NCBI GenBank assembly: GCA_009746045.1
Contig: RPFO01000027.1
Span: 6,076,509-6,140,508, forward strand
Direction of reading: 5' to 3'
Length of the DNA stretch: 64,000 nucleotides
From: Mesostigma viride
Lineage: Eukaryota > Streptophyta > Mesostigmatophyceae > Mesostigmatales > Mesostigmataceae
Numbering within the stretch: the stretch's first letter is position 1; each line of letters opens with the position of its first letter. The translations under genes were made by a program, and so were the position numbers. Below are positions 10,001 through 22,000 of this stretch, one piece after another. The notes below the pieces were generated by a model, which was not told the DNA's origin, made no database searches, and worked only from the letters and a program-made list of their open reading frames with translations.

Positions 10001-13000
10001 TGTGTGCCCATGCCTCTGCAGCAGGCGGCCCTAGATGAGATCGATGATGTTTGCAGGTCCTTTGTCCGCCGGAACGGTGGTTCTGTAGCGGCAATGGTAG
10101 GATCTGTATTGAATGGGGGTGAATATGCTGAAGGAGCCCCTTACGAGCGGTTAGCCGGTATATTGCCGCATGCTTGGCCTTGCCTGGTCCGGGGCAAGGC
10201 GGCCAAGTGGACGTGCTGATCGACTTACTACCCCCCTCATGGGGAGCTATGTTGAATGATGAGAGTAAAATGACCGGTACGGACGCTGAGCCCAGCAGAG
10301 CGAATCTTGCAGAAGTCAATGCGGATCTCGCGGGGGTGTAGCATGGAGGAGTTCGCACGAGTTTGCACTGTGTGTGTGGAGAGGGGGATTTTGGGTGGAT
10401 TTTCTTAGGAGGAGCCGCCTATGGTGAATAGTATTATTGGCGTTGGAAAGCCCGACAGCCGTATACGGCTGATTGTGGACAGCCATCGTGGCAACATGCC
10501 ACTCCCAGATCATATGCCTGCTTTTTCCCCACACCTTGGCGTGATTTACGATCTGCCCATGCACGCGTGCTGGGGAGGATCTTTTTCGGGGCGTACCTAT
10601 CAGATTTGGATTCCTACTACAACAGGCTCTGCCTGCCGACTTGGATGTGGAGGTACGGTGCATGGATGCCGGTGTGGTCGGATCTCGCGGGTCTGAGTGG
10701 GCCGCGACGGAAATGTGGCCGTGGATGTTGTGCTGGCCAATGGGAAACAAGCTGGCCGTCGCTGTGGCCCAGTGTGTGCTCCGCTTCGTGCTGTACCACT
10801 GCGGACCCAAGCCCCCGTTCAAGGCTAGTCGTGGCCTGAGCATCTACATGTCAGCGCTGATTTTGGTGGCGGATGCTAATGAGGCGGGGCAGACCGTCTG
10901 GCTGAGGCTGGAGGAGGACCCTGCTGCGCCCTTGGCACCCTCGCCGTGCTTCGAATCTCGGCAGGATCTGGAAGGTGTGCATGCCGTGACGATCGATGAC
11001 CTCCATTTCAACCACGGTGCTTCGGTGGATGGAGTGAATCAGCAGCTAGATCGTGTTCAGGCTGCCTACGCCACTGTAGGGCTGTGCATAAGTCTGACAA
11101 GGTGGTACGGGCGACAGCAGAACAGGCTGGTGTGCAGGCGGTGGGTGTCATTCACCAACCGGATGGTGACGTGGTGCCTGTTCCTGAGCGTGTGGTGGCG
11201 GTTATCGCCGCTACTCATATAATCTCGGATCGCGGGTTTACATGCTACCGCGAACTTAGTTCTGTGCTTGGGAAGTGGGTGTGGATGCATCTGGCAGTTG
11301 TGCCGCCGCATGCTCTCGGTGTGGTTTGAGATGTATGGGCTGCTAGCAGCCATGAACGCCTCCCTGCCTGGGCGCCGGTTGCAGCTCGCTGAGGGGGCGC
11401 GCCGGGAGCTTCAGGCAGCGATCGACCTGGCCCCCTTTTTGAGGGCTGCCAGGGCCCAGCCCCTTTCTGGCCGGGTCATCGCTAGTGACGCGAGCAGCTC
11501 CGGCGGTGGGTTGGTCTACATTGACTTGCCTGGGGCCGATTGTGCCCGGCTGGCAACCCGGCTCGAGGTGCGGGGGTGGCGGACAACAGCCTTAACGTCT
11601 GGGGAGGACTGGGACCTGGAACACATGGAGGATGGGGACTACAGCCTGCTGGGTGGTGGTCACTGGCGTATGGCTCTGTCCTACAGGTGGTGGCCACATG
11701 GGGCAGCCAACTGCATCACACTCATGCAGAATGTATGTGGGAACTAATAATGTAACAAACATAAATGGAGTTATTCAAACCCATGAAGTTTCTCAAAATC
11801 AGAAGCATCACACTATGGCAAGTAAATTGACTGAGGCCGGGGGGCATCTAAGAAGGGCGTTTAGAAAGGGGCCCAGCCATGGTCAAGAAAGAGCATGAAT
11901 AATGCAAAAAGAATGTGCCACACAAGCTATAACGCATGTACAATGTCAAACATTGATAAGAAACCGATGCTTCACCTGCTAGCTTTACCTGGTAGGGCTG
12001 GGCTTTACCTGGTATGGCTGATGACCTTGCACGGCCCAGGCGGTGGCCGCAAAATGGCGCAGTGCAGCACACCAAAGTTGTGCAGCATGGTGGCTAGATC
12101 AGCGATTTCTGGCGACTCTTGCACGTTTACAGATACTAAAAGTAAGCCTAAAAGTAAGTTACGAAGAAACCAATGTATCCCTTAAGATACGCCGGAAAGG
12201 TATATTGCTATCAACGTTTCTATCGTCCGGCCTGATCGCAGTTTATTCCAGCAAGAATGCTGCCGACACCTGTCAAACATCATTCCCGCGTACCAAAAAT
12301 TGGGCTGTGTGATCTCTAAGGATGTATAGAATCTGTTTCCTGATTTTAGCCAGAAAATTCGATCTAAAACGTAAATGCCATGCGTAGGCGCTGATGCCGC
12401 CATGGCCAGCTCGTAGTTTTCCGGAGTGCACGTTGTACGTGAAAATGAACTCTTACCCCTTGTACTTTTCTACTCCTTCCATTATAGCCAGAACACCTCT
12501 ATAAGTTTGTCAAGCGTTTGCGAACTCTAGTTTCATGCAGAAAGGAAAATTATACAGTTTCGATCGTCTCAGAGCTGTAAAGGTTTCCTAACTCTCAACA
12601 GTTTCCGCGGCATTGGGTCTCGCGTTGCGCCTGCCCCCACCCCGACTCCGCAAACTCTGATGTCGGCCAAGTCCAAAGTGAAAAACGGTGGAAATCGTAC
12701 GGCGTGCGCGGTGGAAATCGTCAGTATCGTATGATACGGCGTACTTTCATACCCGAGGTGCCGTACGAACCAACACGTCGGCGGGGCGCCTGGCACTCTC
12801 CCCATGCCACCAGCACGCGCCGACCCACAGCAGCCGCTGCCATTGGTGCACCCCTCTCTCCGCCTCTGGTTTCTTTTGCCCCCACTCTCTCTGAAAAACA
12901 CCCTTCTGTCCGGGGCCCCCTCGTGCCCGACGCCACGGGGAAGAAATCCACGGCGGACACTGTACTCGAGAGCAAAAATCGCGCTTCCGTCAGGGATTGT

Positions 13001-16000
13001 CGCCTCGGCTGTCCTTTCTCAGGGCTCTCCGCCAAAAGCCACTCCCCAAAAACCACTTCCCCTCTTTCCCGACTTTCGAAATCAAAGTCACAACGGGCTC
13101 CCAAAAAGGAGCCCGGGCGCACCCCAGCGCCATGGGGAGCCCCAGGACCAGCGCCAAAACCATCAATCACTAATCTTTTGAAAAACAGCGGGTCCCTTCC
13201 CCCCGTGAATGGGGAGGCCCGGCCGGCAGTGTGGACTTACACTGGGCGCAACCGCCATAGCGGCCGCAAAGCGCCCCCCATAGCGGCCAGCCAGCCCAGT
13301 GACCATTCCTCACGGTGGAAAGTTGCAAGTTGCAAATAGGCCTCCCTACGTTCACCAAACCGCTCTTAAGACTTAGTTACATGTGCACACAAACAGTGGG
13401 GCACGTGTGACCTGAGTATGTAGGCACTATAGTACCGGCGCAACGCCAGTCCCCTTCTTAGTACTCTAGTCCTATGTTACTAGCATGTACAAGCACCTCA
13501 CATGGCTTAGGTGACGTACGGTAGATCTACGCTACAGGCGGCAGATCGGCCCGCCGCAACATTAGTATAAAATGAGCAGAAGCTCAGAAAATAGGCATAA
13601 ACGAGCTGTGGGCAGACTCGGTGGATAGGTTTTCGTTTGTTGTTTGTGCGCATGCCTTTTTTTTCCTGGGTCTACATGTGCGGTGCCTAATAATTGCTTG
13701 CAAACGCACACGTACCCTACTACTTCGCCCCCCCCCCACAAAGTGCCTGGAGCTGGGGAGAGTGTGGAAAGCATTCAAGGGAGTCTAACTTCTAATCCAC
13801 TGTATTTGGGACAAACTCAGGAACGTGGGACGTTCCACCGTGGTGAAATCATGTCCCACCTGCATGAATGTGGGGAAATGGGGTGTCTCACCGAGGTGAG
13901 TTGGGGCGTTTTACCGACGTGAAATTGTTCCACCAGCGTTCCACAGAAGTGAGACTACGCTCTAGGGGTAAATGAAGGCTTATATTGAAACCAGAGCTCT
14001 TATTCCCGGCAACTCCTTTCTTCTGCAACTTTTGTTTTCTACTGAACGTAACGTCTTCCAGTTGACGATCATCGATGGGCAAGCATGCCTTGCTGAGGCG
14101 GGATTGAATTGATGCAATCTGTGCGTTTCCCTCTTTGCTCTTGTTGCATTTGCATGGCTCTTCCTTGGTGTCCACTGTCACCCTGCAGTGGCAAAAAACC
14201 CTTGCGGTGCCCCAGTTTGACCGAGGCTGCGGGACGCTGAACTCTGTTTCCATCTCTTTTGTCGGCAGAGTCAACGGAACTGGTGCATACGAATCCTTGG
14301 AACCCAATGGATTCGTTCTAACGCTAAAGCTTGGGGCTGTGATAGAAGTTCGCAGATCCACAGCCGCTGGCGGTGCGGTCTTATTTACTGTCAACCCTGT
14401 CAGATCGTTGGTCTCCAATGCATGGGCCTACGACAATGTGATGGACTTCGGGGGAACTTCGGGGGCTACATTCCCCGGAATGTCGGCCGCTCGGTCAAAC
14501 GAAACCACGTTGACCACCAACATCGCTGAGTTTACTTCTGCCATGGCCGGCACTGTTGGCCAAGTTTACTTCCCAACCACTGCCAGTGTGGCCTCTACAG
14601 TCACCGGCGCTGGCAATTTGATTCAACAGTTCCAGACAAACGCCAGTGCCACAATAACAGTCCAGTACTTTGTTACGCCACCACCTCCTCCACCGTCTCC
14701 TCCGCCTCCTTCGCCGCCTCCACCGCCCCCTCCACCAGCGCCGCCTCCTCCACCACGACCTCCTCCGCCTCCTCCACGGCCTCCTCCACCTCCTTTTCCG
14801 GCTTTCCGTAAGTGGTTGTGTGTTTCTGCATATGTATGTCCCGTCTGATGTATTACGTTGTCCTGCATTCATGAGAATTTGTGAGCTATGCTCATCATAT
14901 CTATGGCTTACCTGCTAAGATGATAATGCAATGCCACATAGCACAAAAAATCATTTTTTTTTTTTGTGCTGCACCTGTACCCAAGCCACCCCTGTAGGGG
15001 TTGACTGGACAGGTGGTTGCTATAAAAGGTGGGCTTCCACTCTAGGGAAGCGATTGTTTCTTTCGCCTGAGAACCTCACGTTACCACAACGCAAAAAAAA
15101 AATGCAAGGCAACACATTAAAGCAACATGACCCACCATGACCACAACAGTGACGGCCCTTGACCGCAATGTCATAGCAAAGTGCAAAAAAGCAGCCACGG
15201 TGGGATGCACCCCAAAGGAGGCCGCCACTGCGGTTCAGGAGATCCTTGGGGTGGGGGTCTGGCTAGAGCAAATCAGGAAGCTCAACAACGGGCGTGCCGA
15301 GAAGGTCATTGCCGCATTGGAGGAGTCTTAGGGGTTTTATCAGCGATTGGGATGGTGAGGAAGCCCTGGTCGATGTGCTAGCAGCGCAGCTGGGGGAGGC
15401 TACTGCCGAGCCGGATCCTCCAGCAACAACACGCGCGGTGGGAACAGGGTGTGTTCCCTTTCCGGTGGGTGGGAGCGGAGGGGTGAGGCATGGTGGGGCC
15501 GGCGAAGGGGAGGAGGATGCCGCCCCGGGGGCAGCCGACCGGGATGTCGCGGACCTAAATCGAAACATGTACGATCTGATGGGGACCGAAACAGGCTTAG
15601 TATGCAACCCCAGCCAGCAGCCTCCCATCCAGGCCAGGGCCGGGCCCTCATTGGCGGAGTCATGGGCGTCCTGCTAGCTGCCAAGTCGAAATTGCTGGAC
15701 CAAGCAAAGGCTGGCCCCACTGCTGCCCAGGCACCGTCTGTCGGTGCCGGCTGGCGCGCACGAAGGGAGTGGCGCTGTGTGGGAATGCAGCTCCAGTCAT
15801 GCTAAGCAACATCTTGGAGGCAGAGCTGCCGGGGATGTTGGACTATGCGGATAGCGTCCACAGGTGGGAAGTCCATCCGTGCGTCGATAATTCTGTCGAT
15901 ACAGGGCGGTGGCTCAGCAGGCGCGAAGCGGCGCTTGCTCGCCCTGCAAATGGCTGGCATCCTCGACACGATGGTCACGGAATTTAGTTACTGGGCCATG

Positions 16001-19000
16001 CCATGCTCCGAAGTGATTCTGGAGCTGGCAGAAGCAGAGTACCTGGCTAAGCTGATCGCGGCATGTCAGCTGGTGGACGTGGGTCGACGGGCTGGAAGGG
16101 CACTCCGTCAACGATGCTGCCGCTCCAGGAGGACGGCGCAATGCTGGCGTCTCCCGCAGTCCGCGCCGCGAGGAGCATGGGGAAGCTACAGCACAAGCTG
16201 AAGCAGAGCCCCGGCAAGAAGGGGCAGGGTGGCCCCTCCAACAACAACAACCGCAGTAAGGGAGCGGTGCCTCCTTCTGCTGCCTCTTCCAGCGCCACTT
16301 CTAGCTCGTGACTGGTGGCAGCAGGTACGCTCAGTCCATATTTTCGATAGGATGTGTGGAGCTGTTGCCCGCACAATAGCCTGTCTAGCGGTTAGGGCTT
16401 TAAACTGGATGGGGGGGGGGGAGGCGAGACCTGCCTGCTGAAGTGTCAACTTATGTGCCCATGCCTCTGCAGCAGGCGGCCCTAGATGAGATCGATGATG
16501 TTTGCAGGTCCTTTGTCCGCCGGAACGGTGGTTCTGTAGCGGCAATGGTAGGACCTGTATTGGATGGGGGTGAATATGCTGAAGGAGCCCCTTACGAGCG
16601 GTTAGTATACAGTATTGCCGCACGCTTGGCCTTACCTGGTCCGGGGCAAGGCGGCCAAGTGGACGTGCTGATCGACTTACTACCCCCCTCATGGGGAGCT
16701 ATGTTGAATGATGAGAGTAAAATGACCGGTACGGACGCTGAGCCCAGCAGAGCGAATCTTGCAGAAGTCAATGCGGATCTCGCGGGGGTGTAGCATGGAG
16801 GAGTTCGCACGAGTTTGCACTGTGTGTGTGGAGAGGGGGATTTTGGGTGGATTTTCTTAGGAGGAGCCGCCTATGGTGAATAGTATTATTGGCGTTGGAA
16901 AGCCCGACAGCCGTATACGGCTGATTGTGGACAGCCGTCGTGGCAACATGCCACTCCCAGATCATATGCCTGCTTTTTCCCCACACCTTGGCGTGATTTA
17001 CGATCTGCCCATGCACGCGTGCTGGGGAGGATCTTTTTCGGGGCGTACCTATCAGATTTGGATTCCTACTACAACAGGCTCTGCCTGCCGACTTGGATGT
17101 GGAGGTACGGTGCATGGATGCCGGTGTGGTCGGATCTCGCGGGTCTGAGTGGGCCGCGACGGAAATGTGGCCGTGGATGTTGTGCTGGCCAATGGGAAAC
17201 AAGCTGGCCGTCGCTGTGGCCCAGTGTGTGCACCAGTCTGTGCTGTACCCCTGTGGACCCAAGCCCCCGTTCAAGGCTAGTCGTGGCCTGAGCATCTACA
17301 TGTCAGCGCTGATTTTGGTGGCGGATGCTAATGAGGCGGGGCAGACCGTCTGGCTGAGGCTGGAGGAGGACCCTGCTGCGCCCTTGGTACCCTCGCCGTG
17401 CTTCGATTCTCGGCAGGATCTGGAAGGTATGCATGCCGTGACGATCGATGACCTCCATTTCACCCACGGTGCTCCGGTGGATGGAGTGAATCAGCAGCTA
17501 GATCGTGTTCAGGCTGCCTACGCCACTGTAGGGCTGTGCATAAGTCTGACAAGGTGGTACGGGCGACAGCAGAACAGGCTGGTGTGCAGGCGGTGGGTGT
17601 CATTCACCAACCGGATGGTGACGTGGTGCCTGTTCCTGAGCGTGTGGTGGCGGTTATCGCCGCTACTCATATAATCTCGGATCGCGGGTTTACATGCTAC
17701 CGCGAACTTAGTTCTGTGCTTGGGAAGTGGGTGTGGATGCATCTGGCAGTTGTGCCGCCGCATGCTCTCGGTGTGGTTTGAGATGTATGGGCTGCTAGCA
17801 GCCATGAACGCCTCCCTGCCTGGGCGCCGGTTGCAGCTCGCTGAGGGGGCGCGCCGGGAGCTTCAGGCAGCGATCGACCTGGCCCCCTTTTTGAGGGCTG
17901 CCAGGGCCCAGCCCCTTTCTGGCCGGGTCATCGCTAGTGACGCGAGCAGCTCCGGCGGTGGGTTGGTCTACATTGACTTGCCTGGGGCCGATTGTGCCCG
18001 GCTGGCAACCCGGCTCGAGGCGCGGGGGTGGCGGACAACAGCCTTAACGTCTGGGGAGGACTGGGAGCTGGAACACATGGAGGATGGGGACTACAGCCTG
18101 CTGGGTGGTGGTCACTGGCGTACGGCACTGTCCTACAGGTGGCGGGGGCAGCCTACAACCACATCAATGTCAGGGAGGCGATCGCTGCGACACAGGGGGT
18201 CGAGTGGTTGAGCCGGACTAAGGCGTGTCGAGGTAAGCGAGTCGTCCGGCTCGTGGACTCTAGAGCTGTGGTGGGGGCGTTTGTCAGGAGGCGTTTGTCT
18301 TCCTACCGCCTCAACCAGTTGGTTTGGCACTAGTACCTGTACTGCGCGTTGTCACCGGCTGGTGACATGCAAATTCACTGGGTCTGGGTGGCTACCGACC
18401 ACAACCCAGCTGACAAGGCCAGTCGGCGTGGCGCCTGGATTCCTGACTTGACCCGGTGGGGTGACGTGCATCCCAATCCTGGGCCTGAGGGCAGCAGCTT
18501 TGTTCCGGCTGTCAGCCCTCCGCCTACGCCCTGGTGGCAGCCTTTGCTATTTCACTGCCCTGTTGCTAGTTTCACGTCGACAGGTGCATTTGAGTGTGTT
18601 GATTATTGTTGCTGTCCAGCAGTATTTACGCATTAGCGAGGCGCTTGGGCTGCGGGTTCGGGATGTGGCCCATCTTGGCCACCCCTTTCTCGCGCAAGGG
18701 CCCACGGCCGGGGCCCTTGTGTTGCGCAACCCCAAAACTGCGCAGGGGGCGGCCCAGCACGTCCTCGTCCGGGATCCACTTTCCTTGTCCCTCCTGCGAC
18801 ACCTGACGGCTGGCCAGCCCCCGGATGCACTTATTTTTCGGGGTTTAGCGTGCAGCCAGTCTAGGCAGCAGTGGGAGGCTGTGCAGGCCCGCATGGGCAT
18901 CCCCGGGATGTCTTCTTTTCACAACCTCCGGCATGGGGGGGCGACGCACGACGCCATCGCTGGCGAGTCGCGGGAGGCCATTCAGCTGCGCGGCCGGTGG

Positions 19001-22000
19001 GCTTCGGCCCTATCGGTCACGCGCTACTTTGGCCTCCACTGGGGCCTCATGGGGCAGGACTTTCTGCCAGCCCTCTGGGCTCAGGCCCTGGTTTTTTTTA
19101 CCCGGCGGTTTTTCGGCGCCACTTCTGTGGCGTCGAGTTTTGACGTCTTCCAGTTGTCATCTCTCGTCCTTCAGCTATCAACTGACCTCATCCTTGTGTA
19201 GGAGGTCATGGGGGAAATGGTTTAACTAACCCGAGGGTGAACCTGGGTTGGGACAACGTACCCCCATCCATAGCTCGGGTACAGCTGTAGTTGATGATCT
19301 TTTGCTCATTTTATAGTTATATGCAATACGGGCTCAACAGGGACCGACCTGCCGTAGGTAGCGTAGCTAGATCTAGCACCGTCACCTGGGTACTCACCGA
19401 CCTCACTTGGTGCCGGAATGTTGTACCACTAGAGGCTCTTCATCCGTTACCTGAGTTTGTAACGCACGGTGGTGCTGCAGTGCTGAAAGTTTGTAGTGGC
19501 CCGGACCTGCTTGCGCGGCGCGCCTGTCGGCGCTGTGACATGTGCAATAATAGTTTGGCGCCGGTGACCAGGAGGTTTCTTTGCAGCTCCCACCCACCCA
19601 CCCTCGTTGCTGCAGGGGAAAGTTCAAGGTTGTACAATGGGACAAGTGCTGGGTCCCAGCATGGTGACAAAGCCAACTTGATGATGATTTTACAATGAAT
19701 GGTGTGTCTAAGGCTCCACTATGTATGAAGCCTAAGCATACAAAGATTGGAATAAAAGCGTTTCTCATTGTAGGGTTTTGGTACTCCAATGGTCCATGGC
19801 TAATAATCCATTTAAGTATTCTTTTTTGCATGTCGTATGTATTTTCGGCTGTTAGCCATGTGGGTAGAGCGAGGGCACAGCGGCTGTGTGCTGGCCCTGC
19901 AAAATTCACATAGTGTGCTCACCCTAGCATACAGATGGCCATGTTGCCATCTGGTAGACAAGTCTGTGTTTTGCCACTGTACATACAGAGCTAGCACACA
20001 TATTGTAATAAATTCGATGTTTTGTGGTGATGCATGCAAAGCAAAGCAAGGCCAGAAATGGATGGCCATGGAGTTGGCCAAATCATGCCCATGGACCATA
20101 TTTTAGTCAATGTGCAGCTGACCCTGTTCTTAAAGAACGGTGAAATCCAACCAGTCTTGTGAAAGGAGCATCATCTGCTAATTCTGTTTCCGCGATACCA
20201 TGTGGTGTAGCTAGCTGCCCAGGCTTCAAATTATCAATCTGTTCTGGCGACATTTTACTACTCTTCCTAACGAGTCTGTGGGTGAAAAACCATGGATGGA
20301 GAGCTGCATGTGCTGTTAGTTGACAAGGTAAAGTATATTGTTTCTTCAAGGGTGGAAATTGGACAGAAGCGTGGTACATTTACATGATAGGAGAAAAGGG
20401 GGAATGGACTGCCAGGGTGACATATTGACTGGCCGGCCAAGCATGGGGTGACTGTGAGTAAATAAAATCCATGCTTGTTTTTCTGGTACCTGTGACCTAG
20501 TGACCCTACTGACAGTCTATGCCTTAGTAAGAATGTGCCCCGAATGACAGCTGCTAAATGTAGGCCTCTGAAATTACTCTCAATGTCCTCATCCTACTAG
20601 CCAAAATAAGGGGGAAGGTGATCCTAATGGCAATTCTGCTTATTATGTGGTTGCTAGCTGACCATTCTTGCCTATTCCGGTGGATCCACTTCCCCTTCAT
20701 GTGGGGTACCTGCAGCCTGCAGCCAGAGCACCAACGTGGATGGCACGGTCGGCACCTTCACGGACAGCTACGGTCCTGCTCCAACCTACGTGAGTACGAT
20801 GTATGCGTGCGGTTTTGCGAAACGCCCTGGCCACCAAGTGTGCCAGTCCGCCTGGTGCCCGCATGCTAATGCGTATTATCCTGTTGGCATTGACTGAGTC
20901 ATGGTATGCAGTATGCACACCGCTGAGGTTTGTTGTTTAGATTCTCGCTGCCTTAAGGTCTAAGGATGCTGCTGCATGGCAGGGAATAATGTCATGCCAA
21001 CATGCATGATAGTGCGCTACCTACAGCCTATTCTGCGCACAGCCAGATATGCTTCCTTACGCTGCTAGTTGTACTCCTGTATTTATCCCCACTTACCTCG
21101 AAAGAGCCAGTGCTTGAGGGAAATTCGTGCTTAATCCCTCTTGATGTATGGTAGGGAAAAGTCGTACAGTGGCGCCTCACTTTGGTGGAACGTGTTCCAT
21201 CCCAGCGTCGGTGGGTTCAACTCAGAAGTGGGGACGTCCCACGATGCTGAGTTCAGTGTTCCACCTACATGACTTTGGGAAATGGGGTGTGCCACCGAGG
21301 TGAGTTTGGGTGTTCCACCGACGTGAAATCATTCCACAAGCGCTGCACGGAAGTGATACTGAACTTTAAGTACTCACTTGCTAGTATAACCTTGCTTTCA
21401 AACTCACTTTTCTTATTGCACGCACCTTCATCACGTTGCCTTTTGAGTTTTGATTCAGCAGTTAAGAGAGAGGCAAGGGGAGATTCAAACTCCCAGTATA
21501 AGGAGAGCATGCCTGGTTGAAATTCTACGGAGCCTGTGGGCTTGGTGCGATCATATGAAGCATTTATCAGGAAGGGAGCACCCTTGGCTGACACAATCTG
21601 AAATAGCAGTGCACTTGCGTGCCTCTTGCATAATTTCTCCCTGCCATGCACCCCCAACTTGCAGTGGTCAAGAACGTTTGCGGTGAGCCAGTTTGACCGA
21701 GCCTGTGGGACGCTGTATTCAGTTTCCATCACATTCGTTGGCGGAGTCAGCGGCGTCGGTGCATACGAATCATTGGAGCCCGTTCCCTTTGCTGTAACGC
21801 TAAACCTCATGGCTCAGATTACGCTTTGGAGATACAATGCTGCTGCAGGTGTGGTCTTATTGGAGGTCAAACCTGTCAGATCGCAGGTCTCCAATGCGGG
21901 TGTCTATGATAATGTGCTCGACTTTGGCGGAACATCTGGGGCTACATATTTGGGATTAACTGCCACCAGTTCAAACAACACCATCTTGACCACCAGCATC

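Larger units (their letters stand above)
8406..11697 (+). mobile_element. DIRS-like retroelement A, 3'-truncated
   Basis: The 5' region (gtgagctatgctcattttat, then an A/T run, then ggttgctataaaaggtgggc at about 8556-8575, a TATA-like box) matches element B and the minus-strand derivative at 27.9-28.3 kb. Gag-like and RT/RNase H frames follow. Similarity to element B ends inside the RNase H region at about 11697, so the distal RNase H and the tyrosine recombinase are missing. Several frameshifts make it a non-autonomous relic. Confidence 0.75.
14879..20080 (+). mobile_element. DIRS-like retroelement B, most complete copy, interrupted by repeat X10
   Basis: It begins gtgagctatgctcatcatat and has the same TATA-like gctataaaaggtgggc (about 15021-15036). 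It carries gag-like, RT, RNase H and tyrosine recombinase regions in DIRS order. After the recombinase stop (19201) a family X copy (about 19283-19810) intrudes. The sequence then continues at about 19850-20080 with a 3' segment that also occurs, inverted, at 27870-28080. It lies in the intron between modules 2 and 3 in the same orientation as the host gene. Confidence 0.75.

Noticed and set aside
9393-10358. 321-codon minus-strand frame across DIRS element A
   Set aside because: It is antisense to gag/RT blocks that are conserved between the two DIRS copies and has no recognisable domain.
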